Shown: positions 8,706-16,637 of the stretch, in pieces
How the letters are laid out: every line of letters begins with the position of its first letter
Numbering within the stretch: position 1 is the stretch's first letter
Source: an uncultured Prevotella sp.
GTDB lineage: Bacteria > Bacteroidota > Bacteroidia > Bacteroidales > Bacteroidaceae
Assembly: GCA_900545525.1 (NCBI GenBank)
Contig: UQZX01000003.1
Span: 94,641 to 158,640, forward strand
Reading direction: 5' to 3'
Length of the DNA: 64,000 nt
Made by a program: the position numbers and the translations under genes
The notes under the pieces: generated by a model
Told to the model about the DNA's origin: nothing
Seen by the model: only the letters and a program-made list of their open reading frames with translations
The model's database searches: none

Positions 8706-10078
8706 TGCCTGACCTCCCCTTTTATAATGACGATAAGCTCATCGGGCGTTACTGCCGTCTGCGCTCCCGTCACCATGTTCTTCAAAGTAACCTTGCCTTC
8801 ATTCATCTCGTTCTCGCCTGCAAGGGCTACGAAAGGAATGTTCTTGGCATTGGCATAGCTCATCTGTTTCTTCATCTTCGCGGCATCAGGATAAAGCTCC
8901 GTCCTTATTCCGCTGTTGCGCGCCTTGTCTACAATGGGCATGCAATAAGCCGTTTCCTTGTTGCCGAAGTTGATAAACATAAGCTGCGTTCCCTTTACCG
9001 CCTCCTGAGGATAAAGGTCGAGGGCATTGAGCACGTCGAAGATGCGCTCCGCACCGAAAGATATGCCCACGCCGCTAAGTCCTGGCATTCCGAATATGCC
9101 AGTAAGATTGTCGTAGCGACCGCCACCGGTGATGCTTCCCATTGGGGTATCGACAGCCTTAACCTCGAATATCGCACCGGTGTAATAGTTAAGACCACGC
9201 GCAAGTGTAAGATCAAGCTGCACCTCGTTTGCCAGCCCTGCTGTCTTGAGCATATCAAGTATGAAACGGGTTTCATCGACTCCCTTCAGCCCCGTTTCGG
9301 AGCCTTTCAGGACATCTGCAATTACAGCGAGCTTGTCGTCGTTGTTTCCTGCAAGCGAGATTATAGGCTGCAGCTTCTCTATCGCGTCTGCCGATATACC
9401 TGCGCAGGCAAGCTCTTCGTTAACCTTCTCAAGACCTATCTTGTCCAGCTTGTCTATTGCCACGGTTATGTCTACAATCTTGTCTGCCTCACCGATAACC
9501 TCGGCTATGCCGGTAAGAATCTTCCTGTTGTTGATTTTTATCTGAACACGCACGCCGAAACGCGTAAACACTGTGTCGACAATCTTCATCAGCTCCACCT
9601 CATTCAACAATGAATCACTGCCCACGATGTCGGCATCGCACTGGTAGAACTCACGATAACGTCCCTTTTGCGGGCGGTCGGCACGCCATACCGGCTGTAT
9701 CTGATAGCGCTTGAAAGGAAGCTGAAGCTCATCACGGTGCATGACAACATAACGGGCAAACGGCACCGTAAGGTCATATCGCAGACCTTTCTCGCAAAAC
9801 TTAGCCGCAAGGCGCAACGAGTTGCGCTCTTTCAGCTCATCGTCGGTTGTCTTTCCCATGAAGTCGCCGCTGTTAAGGATTTTGAACAACAGGCGGTCGC
9901 CCTCCTCTCCATACTTGCCCATGAGCGTATGTAGCGTTTCCATTGCAGGTGTCTCTATCTGCTGAAATCCATACAGGGCATACACTTCCTTTATAGTGTC
10001 GAATATATAGTTGCGCTTAGCCATCTCCTGTGGAGAAAAGTCACGCGTTCCCTTGGGTATACTTGGTTTCTGTGCCAT
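8702..10078 (-). CDS. hisS: Histidyl-tRNA synthetase
   Basis: 458 residues, class II synthetase charging tRNA-His. Visible motifs: N-terminal KGTRDFSPQEMAKR, motif 2 RYDLTVPFARYV and RYQIQPVWRADRPQKGRYREF, the histidine motifs ARGLNYYTGAIFE and GGRYDNLTG, then a C-terminal anticodon-binding domain (GTQLMFINFGNKETA onwards). Slightly longer than the E. coli enzyme, as usual in Bacteroidetes. Separated by 15 bases from purA upstream and overlapping the esterase gene downstream by 4 bases, so part of one minus-strand operon. Confidence 0.95.
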   Translation of the reverse strand: MAQKPSIPKGTRDFSPQEMAKRNYIFDTIKEVYALYGFQQIETPAMETLHTLMGKYGEEGDRLLFKILNSGDFMGKTTDDELKERNSLRLAAKFCEKGLRYDLTVPFARYVVMHRDELQLPFKRYQIQPVWRADRPQKGRYREFYQCDADIVGSDSLLNEVELMKIVDTVFTRFGVRVQIKINNRKILTGIAEVIGEADKIVDITVAIDKLDKIGLEKVNEELACAGISADAIEKLQPIISLAGNNDDKLAVIADVLKGSETGLKGVDETRFILDMLKTAGLANEVQLDLTLARGLNYYTGAIFEVKAVDTPMGSITGGGRYDNLTGIFGMPGLSGVGISFGAERIFDVLNALDLYPQEAVKGTQLMFINFGNKETAYCMPIVDKARNSGIRTELYPDAAKMKKQMSYANAKNIPFVALAGENEMNEGKVTLKNMVTGAQTAVTPDELIVIIKGEVRQ

Positions 10079-10093
10079 ATATCTCTTATATAA

Positions 10094-11368
10094 TCACTTC
10101 CTCACAATAGTCTGTTCACGATCCGGACCAATAGATATAATAGTAATAGGTGTCTCCAACTCTTCCTCAAGGAACCTGACGTATGCAGAGAACGCCTCGG
10201 GGAACTGCTCCTCCGACGTCATTCCCGTCATATCCGTGTTCCAGCCCTTAAGTTCTTTATAAACAGGCTCTATGCCCTCTTCTATGTTATACGGGAAATG
10301 GTCTGTTTCCTTGCCGTTCTGTTTGTATGCCACACACGCCTTGATGACATCGAAGCTGTCGAGCACGTCGCTCTTCATCATTATCAGTTTTGTGACACCG
10401 TTAACCATTATGGCATAACGGAGAGCCACGAGGTCAATCCAGCCGCAACGGCGCTCGCGCCCGGTAACGGCACCATACTCATGACCGAGGTCGCGTATCT
10501 TCGCGCCTGTCTCGTCGAACAGCTCCGTGGGGAACGGTCCGGCACCCACGCGCGTGCAGTATGCTTTCATTATACCATACACATCGCCAATCTTGTTCGG
10601 ACCGATGCCAAGACCGGTGCATGCCCCGGCACAAATGGTGTTTGACGAAGTCACGAAAGGATAGCTTCCAAAGTCTACATCGAGCATAGTACCCTGCGCA
10701 CCCTCACACAATATGTTCTTTCCGGAGTTCAGAAGCCCGTTAATCTCAAACTCAGAGTCGACTATATTGAACCGGCGCATATACTCTATGCCCTCCATCC
10801 ATTTTTTCTCATCCTCCGTAATATCATAGTCTGTATAGCCCAACGCCTTCAGCATCTGTTCGTGGCGGGCTTTGTGAGCTGCATACTTCTCTTCAAAGTT
10901 TTCAAAGATATCTCCCACGCGCAGACCGTTGCGCGATGTCTTGTCCGTATATGTCGGACCGATGCCTTTTCCTGTTGTCCCCACCTTGTTCTTCCCTTTC
11001 AATGCCTCGTATGCGGCATCGAGCACACGGTGTGTAGGCATTATGAGATGTGCCTTGCGCGAAATATGCAGACGGTTGACAAGCGAATGTCCACTCTTTT
11101 CCAAGTCTTTTGCCTCCTGCATGAACAAATCGGGTGCAAGCACAACACCGTTGCCTATGATATTGACCTTGCCTCCCTGGAATATTCCGGAAGGTATGCT
11201 GCGCAATACATACTTCTCACCTTCAAACTCCAATGTATGTCCGGCATTGGGACCTCCCTGAAAACGGGCAATAACATCATAGTTGGGTGTCAGCACATCC
11301 ACAACCTTTCCTTTACCTTCATCGCCCCACTGCAGACCCAGCAGGACATCAACCTTTCCTTTTTTCAT
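10094..11368 (-). CDS. purA: Adenylosuccinate synthetase
   Basis: 424 residues. Joins IMP and aspartate using GTP, the first committed step to AMP. The P-loop-like WGDEGKGK is at 14-21 and includes the catalytic Asp16. Further motifs: GPNAGHT, KGIGPTYTDK, EGAQGTMLDVDFGSYPFVTSS and TGRERRCGWIDLVAL. Full length. Starts 9 bases after the fur-like gene, hence probably co-transcribed with it. Confidence 0.96.
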   Translation of the reverse strand: MKKGKVDVLLGLQWGDEGKGKVVDVLTPNYDVIARFQGGPNAGHTLEFEGEKYVLRSIPSGIFQGGKVNIIGNGVVLAPDLFMQEAKDLEKSGHSLVNRLHISRKAHLIMPTHRVLDAAYEALKGKNKVGTTGKGIGPTYTDKTSRNGLRVGDIFENFEEKYAAHKARHEQMLKALGYTDYDITEDEKKWMEGIEYMRRFNIVDSEFEINGLLNSGKNILCEGAQGTMLDVDFGSYPFVTSSNTICAGACTGLGIGPNKIGDVYGIMKAYCTRVGAGPFPTELFDETGAKIRDLGHEYGAVTGRERRCGWIDLVALRYAIMVNGVTKLIMMKSDVLDSFDVIKACVAYKQNGKETDHFPYNIEEGIEPVYKELKGWNTDMTGMTSEEQFPEAFSAYVRFLEEELETPITIISIGPDREQTIVRK

Positions 11369-11377
11369 TTCCTTATA

Positions 11378-11860
11378 TCATTTTGTTTTACTTTTCTGCT
11401 CTTTCTTTTTCTTACGCGTGATACGTGCCCGGCACGAACTGCACTCACCATAAAGATACAGCGAGAAACGTTCTTTCCTGAAGCGTTTCAGACTGATATG
11501 CTCTATTGCCTCCTCCACTTCCGGAGCACTAAACTCTGACACATCACCGCAAATGCGGCAAATACGCAGAAAATGGTTCTCATTGGAATAGCAGGCTTCA
11601 TACAGCGTCGTGCCGTCCAAATGATGACATATCACCAGACGTAGCTTTATAAACAGATTTATTGTATTGTAGATTGTTGCGCGGCTTACGGCAAAATTGC
11701 CTTTCTCAAGCTCTTCACCCAGCTCTTGTATGGAAAAGCGCCTGTTCAGACTATAGACTGTATCCAGTATCGCAAATCTTTCAGGAGTTTTACGATGATT
11801 CTTCTGTTCCAGATAATCGGTAAGTATCTGTCTTACCTCAGTCTTTATTCTCTCTTTCAT
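11378..11860 (-). CDS. Fur-family metal-dependent repressor
   Basis: 160 residues from the ATG at 11860 (MKERIKTEV). An upstream ATG at 11896 is rejected because its first codons contain a TATTTTTG promoter-like box (11890-11883). A winged helix (KTPERFAILDTVYSLNRRFSIQEL...VSRATIYNTINLF) is followed by the dimerisation domain with zinc-type CxxC pairs: CRIC in LRICRICGD and CSSC in YGECSSCRAR, and a very Lys-rich tail. Whether it senses iron, zinc or peroxide cannot be told from sequence. Heads the purA-hisS run. Confidence 0.88.
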   Translation of the reverse strand: MKERIKTEVRQILTDYLEQKNHRKTPERFAILDTVYSLNRRFSIQELGEELEKGNFAVSRATIYNTINLFIKLRLVICHHLDGTTLYEACYSNENHFLRICRICGDVSEFSAPEVEEAIEHISLKRFRKERFSLYLYGECSSCRARITRKKKKEQKSKTK

Positions 11861-11882
11861 CTGTTTAAGCCAAACAACCTTA

Positions 11883-11890
11883 CAAAAATA
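11883..11890 (-). promoter_or_regulatory. -7-like box TATTTTTG for the fur/purA operon
   Basis: TATTTTTG on the minus strand lies 23 bases before the chosen fur-family ATG, a normal distance in Bacteroidetes. No clear -33 TTTG was found at the usual spacing. Confidence 0.4.
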
Positions 11891-11896
11891 CAACAT

Positions 11897-12314
11897 TTAT
11901 CCATAATACGGCACTTTTTTAACCATAAAATTGTATTTCCACAAAGTACAAACATCTTTTCTGAGCTTTTGTCTTAACAAACTGATTGTCTCGAAATATC
12001 TTACCTGTTAAAATGCCTGCGCGAGTCCGAGATATGAATATGTTACCATGACCTCCGGTATTATCGACATATTTGCCGACAAAAATCACATCAAGAAAAA
12101 ACTATTCAACAGTGAAGACCCACCTAATACACTTATATTATAAATAAAAAGATAGTGTGCCCCAATATGTCCCTACTGGCTGGAAAAGTTGAATTTTGAC
12201 ACACCATCTTTTCCATAACGTGTCTAAGTATAAGGAGAAGATTATATACAACAATTTTTGTACATAATCCGTTTTATAACCATGCAGGTTATTGAATTGT
12301 TTTATTTAAATCTT
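11897..12314. other. Gene-free 418-bp stretch, probably decayed DNA
   Basis: No intact gene. A short plus-strand open stretch (ATG at about 12050, 31 codons, MTSGIIDIFADKN...) matches nothing recognised and may be a gene remnant. At about 12150-12214, AAAGATAGTGTG and CACACCATCTTT form a 12-bp inverted repeat with one mismatch, which could be a terminator or the ends of a vanished insertion element. This stretch marks the border between the housekeeping block and the toxin/immunity locus. Confidence 0.4.
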
Positions 12315-12701
12315 TTATTTGTGCTTATATACAACAGTATACTTTGATTCTTTAGGTTTGCTGACACAGTTTGTTCCCATGTCAACACACCAGCCGATAA
12401 TACCTCCGATAGCAATATTGCCCCATGTCCAGCCATTAACTTTCTTTTGGAGTACAATGTCTTGAAACATGTAGTTTTCTGACTGTATAGAGATGCGTTG
12501 TCCGTCTATCTTATGTCTTTTAACTTCAACAGTAGCAGGCAATTTTACATTTTCGTAAACTTTTTTCTCTGTTGTAATCGTTACAGGCTCATCAACGCCC
12601 CAGCCTTCCAACAGTATTTTAGGGCTTCCACCATCAAAAAGTGTAGCACATGAAGTAAGTGTCATGATGCCAAAGGACATAAGAAGAAATTTGATTTTCA
12701 T
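12315..12701 (-). CDS. Small lipoprotein of unknown function
   Basis: 128 residues. Signal peptide with lipobox LTSC (Cys18), followed by ATLFDGGSPKI and a short beta-rich region (EPVTITTEKKVYENVKLPATVEV, in part PEGA-like). A hydrophobic GNIAIGGIIGWCVDMGTN segment near residues 94-111 could insert in a membrane. Similar small 'CATLFDG' lipoproteins are common in Bacteroidetes, but no activity is known to me. It lies at the end of the immunity-gene array; whether it belongs to that array is open. Confidence 0.7.
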   Translation of the reverse strand: MKIKFLLMSFGIMTLTSCATLFDGGSPKILLEGWGVDEPVTITTEKKVYENVKLPATVEVKRHKIDGQRISIQSENYMFQDIVLQKKVNGWTWGNIAIGGIIGWCVDMGTNCVSKPKESKYTVVYKHK

Positions 12702-12734
12702 TGTTTTTATATTTTATTATTTTTATATTGTATG

Positions 12735-12808
12735 CAAAGATAATGCAAACCAAACGCTATCAAGCTTGTTTCCTATTGCTGAAGTGCAGTTTATTTTATG
12801 CAAAGATA
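12735..12808 (-). promoter_or_regulatory. Two TATCTTTG -7-like boxes upstream of the lipoprotein gene
   Basis: TATCTTTG occurs on the minus strand at 12742-12735 and again at 12808-12801, each in the same context (TATCTTTGCATA on the minus strand). The nearer box is 33 bases upstream of the lipoprotein ATG and has a partial -33 (CTTG at 12764-12761). This suggests the lipoprotein has its own promoter. Confidence 0.45.
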
Positions 12809-12924
12809 TAAAACTTTAATGCAAAAAAATAGCTTCATCATATATATTTATTATTAACAGCTATTTATTTGTTAAACATTAGTGTATATCATCATGCTCT
12901 GCATACCTGTATTCGCATCATTCG

Positions 12925-13269
12925 TTATATATTCCCTTTCTTAAATTCAGAAATAGTCATCTCGGCATTAAAACCCATTATCCCCTTGTCTCTTTTCGCA
13001 ATCTCTTTCAAGACCCTTACTGCTTCTTTTGTCTTAATATGTAATAAGGCGTATGCGGCCCAAATCCTTAATGATAAATCTTCTGCACTAAGAAAAACTG
13101 TTAGTTGTTCTAATTGGTTATTCTTAGTTAAATAGTCAATACTTTCCCTAATTATATCATGGCTTCTATTTCCTATTTTATATTTACCGTTCTTTTGGGT
13201 CTCACCATGTATGACAGCATGTTTTCTAAATGCTTCCAGTGCTTCTTTTAAACTGTTAAATTTAGTCAT
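12925..13269 (-). CDS. DUF2019-type HEAT-like protein, candidate immunity protein (copy 1)
   Basis: 114 residues, all helical in appearance, no signal peptide. Pattern fits DUF2019: an N-terminal helix with EAFRKHAVIHGE, then KIGNRSHDII, and a HEAT-like repeat with RIWAAYALLHIKTKEAVRVLKEI. The last ten residues (TISEFKKGNI) are identical to those of the paralogue at 15498-15839. DUF2019 proteins are often found beside Rhs-type toxins, so an immunity role is inferred from family and place only. The toxin it would neutralise is not present in the window. Confidence 0.7.
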   Translation of the reverse strand: MTKFNSLKEALEAFRKHAVIHGETQKNGKYKIGNRSHDIIRESIDYLTKNNQLEQLTVFLSAEDLSLRIWAAYALLHIKTKEAVRVLKEIAKRDKGIMGFNAEMTISEFKKGNI

Positions 13270-13314
13270 AACTGATTCCTTTTAATATTTCAACCTTTTA
13301 TATATGATTCTTTA

Positions 13315-14048
13315 TTAAACTGTCCTTATAAAAACATCCGCATTTTTAAATGACAGGTCAACTATGCGCTTATCCGTAGTTTTCACTGTAACTGTTATTA
13401 TTCCATTTACTTGTCTGTATTTTAGAATATCACTGATTATTCCCATGTTTTCTTGCCAATAACATGTATATCTTATCGGTTCATTCCCCTCTTTATGAAT
13501 CTTGCTTCTTCCCAAGATTTTATTACTAATATATTTTTGCAGTTATTGTTCTTTTCATTTTTTACTATAAACTTATCAAATGAAAGTTCCAACCTTTTAT
13601 TATCATCTGCATAAAAGAATGAATTTATTTTGATATTATCGAAAGAAAGATTGTGTGTGAATATTATATCATTTGCTTTTTCTTCATAATTTTCTGATTT
13701 AATTTCCACAACTGCATTGTCAAATTGTATTTCGATATATCGATTGTCTATTGTTTCTGCATATATTGTACATATTTTTTCTTTCTTTTCATAAAAAGTT
13801 AAAAGATTTATAATTCCCATATTGGAATAAAATTTCTCATATCCAGACACGGGAATAATACCATTGTTATATCTGCTTCTTGCCGCTTCCCAATCTTTTA
13901 TCGTAAGTATACTTTTCTTATTTATATATTTGTTTAAACATATATCATAAACATCATCAAAAAATAATTTAATCCGCCTTTTACGAAAGTCACAGAAAAA
14001 ACCTTCGACCGGATTGTCCTCAAAGTCATAACCTAAGATTTTTATCAT
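13315..14048 (-). pseudogene. Two-repeat immunity-like gene broken by a one-base frameshift
   Basis: Frame 1 (14048-13473, 191 residues) begins MIKILGYDFEDNP and ends IKSWEEARFIKRGMNR. A second frame (to 13315) continues ...NEPIRYTCYWQENMGII to DVFIRTV. The second part aligns with an internal unit of the first (IKDWEAAR...YSNMGII...RYIEIQFDNAVVEI versus IKSWEEAR...QENMGII...RIVDLSFKNADVFI), so the intact protein had two copies of an about 75-residue unit. Adding one G to the G4 run at about 13486-13489 restores one reading frame of about 244 codons. Decay, phase variation and assembly error are all possible. No family recognised. Confidence 0.7.
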
Positions 14049-14104
14049 AATATCTTATCGTTTGTAATTATATTTATAAATTCTGTTATTTGATAGATCT
14101 TTTG

Positions 14105-14581
14105 TTAATCGCCTTCTGTTGGGTTATATCTGTATTCATATATCCCATCATGGAAATCTTTTTTCGTTACAGTTCGCTTGTCATATAATTTTTTTGCACG
14201 TATTTCTTCTATTGAATATTGTGTCGCGACCTGCCATTTAATTGCATATATATAACAAGTATCTACTTCCATAAAAGTAAATAAAGGAGCATAAAAAGAT
14301 ATAGTATCCGGCATTGTACGGTAAGGAAGCCACAAAAATACTTTTTCCTCATGTATACAAACCCCTGTAGTGTCCTCAGGAAAAATTAAACGACCTATAT
14401 CCTTGTTATCTTTGCTCCAATATATTCCTTTACCTAAAGAGTCTACCTCTGTTAATTCCAAAAATAATGTATCCTTTGTACGGTTTCTTATACATAAAGA
14501 ATTTACCGTATCCATAACACAGGAATTAAGTGCTACTAAGTTTAGTAACATTAAAATTAATATTTTGCCGATATTTTTCAT
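14105..14581 (-). CDS. Small lipoprotein of unknown function
   Basis: 158 residues from the ATG at 14581 (MKNIGKILILML), three codons inside the longest frame. Signal peptide with lipobox LNSC. The mature part is beta-rich with CIRNRTKDTLFLEL near its start and a C-terminal IYEYRYNPTEGD. The YDKRTV.KKDF segment near the end is reminiscent of small Bacteroidetes lipoproteins, but I do not recognise a family. Strongly AT-rich like its neighbours in the immunity array; an immunity role is only a guess. Confidence 0.65.
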   Translation of the reverse strand: MKNIGKILILMLLNLVALNSCVMDTVNSLCIRNRTKDTLFLELTEVDSLGKGIYWSKDNKDIGRLIFPEDTTGVCIHEEKVFLWLPYRTMPDTISFYAPLFTFMEVDTCYIYAIKWQVATQYSIEEIRAKKLYDKRTVTKKDFHDGIYEYRYNPTEGD

Positions 14582-14637
14582 AACATACAATCAAATAATG
14601 GTAATCGATTAAGAACTTTTAAAATTCGTATGTCAAG

Positions 14638-14712
14638 TTTCATATCAACGTTTATTTTCCTCGAAAGCAGGTTGCCTGCATTGTTATATGTAGTACGTGT
14701 TACAAGCTGCAT
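14638..14712 (-). pseudogene. Relic of a YD-repeat (RHS) core
   Basis: The minus-strand reading from 14712 gives MQLVTRTTYNNAGNLLSRK. This combines pieces found in the intact toxin gene: MQLVTSATYDAYGNVLSS and TGNLLSRK. At the DNA level TTCCTCGAAAG.AGGTTGCCTG is shared with 21076-21096. No longer open frame surrounds it. It marks the place of an earlier RHS module, now lost, among the immunity genes. Confidence 0.6.
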
Positions 14713-14759
14713 GTATTTCTATTTTAAGATAAATCTATCATATTTGAATATATATGAGT

Positions 14760-15311
14760 CTATTTTTCCGCATGTCTTTTCTTATATTTGCGTACTGTCG
14801 CATCTATTACCGAGTCTCTTGTTTTTCTTTCAAGGCTATCGTCATGATTCAATCCCTTAGACTCCCAAAATTTCTTTTCGTGGAACTTTGACATTTTTGC
14901 CTTTACATCCAGTTCTACGCATTTCTTATCGAACTCGTTCTTTCTCATTGGTCCCATCACCTCTCCAGTTTCCTTGTCTATAATCCAATAGCAATGCTTT
15001 ATTTCTCTAATCTTAGCAAACTGCAATAACAAGCTGTCTTTTATCTCTTCTTGACACGCACTATACCTGTCACCACCATCATAAACCTGATAGGCTATAA
15101 TATATCTGTCATCATAGTCATAATTCAACACCTGTGGACGTATAATCCAATCACCGTAAAGACTGTTTTCTGTTTCTTCTTTTATCCTCATAATTGTCCT
15201 GTCATCAAGCCACGCGTAACGGTTTCCCAAATCTATGTAAAAAACACCGAGGCATGATGTCAATATTCCACACAGGATAAAAATCTGCAATGTTATAATT
15301 TTTCTCTTCAT
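14760..15311 (-). CDS. Lipoprotein, possibly DUF3997 family
   Basis: 183 residues with signal peptide and lipobox LTSC (Cys20). After it: YIDLGNRYAWLDDRTI, then YDDRYIIAYQVYDGG, and HCYWIIDKETGEVMGPM.KNEF. This order resembles the small DUF3997-type lipoproteins of Bacteroidetes, a tentative match made from memory. The C-terminal 60 residues are highly charged. It lies in the immunity array between the two DUF2019 genes, where such lipoproteins could protect the cell envelope against neighbour toxins (inference). Confidence 0.65.
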   Translation of the reverse strand: MKRKIITLQIFILCGILTSCLGVFYIDLGNRYAWLDDRTIMRIKEETENSLYGDWIIRPQVLNYDYDDRYIIAYQVYDGGDRYSACQEEIKDSLLLQFAKIREIKHCYWIIDKETGEVMGPMRKNEFDKKCVELDVKAKMSKFHEKKFWESKGLNHDDSLERKTRDSVIDATVRKYKKRHAEK

Positions 15312-15335
15312 TATTATTTGTTGTGATATAAGCCT

Positions 15336-15488
15336 TTAAATTATAAAGGTATTTCTTGTACTGATATTATATATATCCACACATAAGAAGCGACATAAGT
15401 TCTCTATTATACTCTTTTTTGACTCTATGTCAGTACCTCCAATCTTGACATTATGGTTAAAGCTGTCTGCAAATGTGAAGTATATCAT
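15336..15488 (-). CDS. Possible 50-residue ORF, perhaps a toxin-tip remnant
   Basis: ATG at 15488, stop at 15336. The start lies 9 bases after the DUF2019 copy-2 stop. It reads MIYFTFADSFNHNVKIGG onwards and ends STRNTFII. No family is recognised. It is either a very small gene or the surviving 3' end of a toxin tip or immunity gene. Listed because spacing and direction fit the surrounding gene run. Confidence 0.3.
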   Translation of the reverse strand: MIYFTFADSFNHNVKIGGTDIESKKSIIENLCRFLCVDIYNISTRNTFII

Positions 15489-15497
15489 GTTTTTAAT

Positions 15498-15839
15498 TTA
15501 TATATTCCCTTTCTTAAATTCAGAAATAGTCATTTCTGAATTAAGCGAAATAAGACCACTTTTGCTTCTTTTTATTGCTTTTAATACTTTCATTGCCTCT
15601 TTCTCCTTAGTATGTAACAGAGCACATGCCGCCCAATAACGAATATACATATTCTCGTCATCGAGAAAAGAAAATAGCATTTCTAACTTATTATTTTTCT
15701 CAATAAAAGATATGCATCGGATTATTTTGTCATAGCTCTTATTGCCCAATTTGTAGTTGCCATTTTCGGTTGACTCACATTGAATGATTGCATGTTGCTT
15801 AAACAAAGCGATTGCTTCATCTATTGTTTTTATATGCAT
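15498..15839 (-). CDS. DUF2019-type HEAT-like protein, candidate immunity protein (copy 2)
   Basis: 113 residues, paralogue of the gene at 12925-13269. Shared positions include the N-terminal LFKQHAI..CE, KLGNKSYDKII, IEKNNKLE, YWAACALLHTKEKEAMKVLK and the identical end EMTISEFKKGNI. Paralogue divergence is spread over the whole length, so the duplication is not recent. Cytoplasmic by lack of signal. The best inference is immunity against a nuclease-type tip of an RHS toxin that was once encoded here. Confidence 0.7.
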   Translation of the reverse strand: MHIKTIDEAIALFKQHAIIQCESTENGNYKLGNKSYDKIIRCISFIEKNNKLEMLFSFLDDENMYIRYWAACALLHTKEKEAMKVLKAIKRSKSGLISLNSEMTISEFKKGNI

Positions 15840-15972
15840 AACATTTAAATATTATTTAATTCCGCCAACGGATATTTATTATATCCAACAGAAAAGAGAG
15901 TATAAAAGTCTATTGAAAATGTAATTCATTTTATTATTGTCTTTATTTAATAAATACATATATCATTTCTCT

Positions 15973-16626
15973 TTACTTCTTACGTTTCTTTTGCTCCGTT
16001 TTCCATTTCTTCCAATCTTCCTCATTATCCCAAAGCCACTTCTGTTTCTTTAAAGACCTGTTTATACGCTGCATATCAAGTTCTTCCGTTTGTTCGTTTA
16101 TCGGGTAAAAGACATATTCGCCAAGATTTCTTTGAATTCCCCTAATAATATCAAAAGCCATCAATCTCTCATATCCTTCTATTTTATATCTATGTTTATT
16201 CACACACCAAAACCATTGATTCAAGAAAAAAGTATTCGCATAAATTGTATCATTAACCACTTTATATATACCATGTTTAGAAACAAAAGTACTTTCTTTG
16301 TTTATATACTTGTAAAGATTGTTTGTTATATCGCTCTCGGTCTTATAATCTTCACCATGAGAAAGATAAAAATCAAGCAATGTTCCGTCTCTTAAGAACA
16401 TGATACAGTGTCTGGAATAACTGTTGTTATCTGGTATTAAAGGACGGTTATCTTTGTTCGTGTAAAACCCTTTGGTATTTATAAACTGTCCGATATTAAT
16501 ATCCTTACCTGAGTATTTTACAGCAGTTATCTGTTTCGCTTCTTTCTTAGTATTAAACAAAATAAACCCTGACCAACAAGAACTAAGAGCCAATATCGAT
16601 ATTACAAAAACAATTAATCTTTTCAT
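15973..16626 (-). CDS. Lipoprotein, candidate immunity protein for the type 23 toxin tip
   Basis: 217 residues from the ATG at 16626 (MKRLIVFVISILALSSCWSG), giving a clean signal peptide with lipobox LSSC. The longer frame from 16677 would add 17 non-signal residues and overlap the toxin gene. No family recognised; the mature part is rich in Tyr, Lys and Asn and has a Trp-rich C-terminus (KQKWLWDNEEDWKKWKTEQ). It directly follows the orphan toxin module on the same strand, the usual place for a cognate immunity gene. A lipoprotein would act in the envelope. Confidence 0.6.
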   Translation of the reverse strand: MKRLIVFVISILALSSCWSGFILFNTKKEAKQITAVKYSGKDINIGQFINTKGFYTNKDNRPLIPDNNSYSRHCIMFLRDGTLLDFYLSHGEDYKTESDITNNLYKYINKESTFVSKHGIYKVVNDTIYANTFFLNQWFWCVNKHRYKIEGYERLMAFDIIRGIQRNLGEYVFYPINEQTEELDMQRINRSLKKQKWLWDNEEDWKKWKTEQKKRKK

Positions 16627-16637
16627 AAACCTAATAT

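Noticed and set aside
11861..11896. Longer start of the fur-like gene at 11896
   Set aside because: The extra codons coincide with a TATTTTTG promoter-like box and do not fit the Fur N-terminus.
13473..13515. Programmed ribosomal frameshift between the two halves of the two-repeat protein
   Set aside because: No classical slippery heptamer is visible and only a G4 run lies at the switch point; a one-base loss is simpler.
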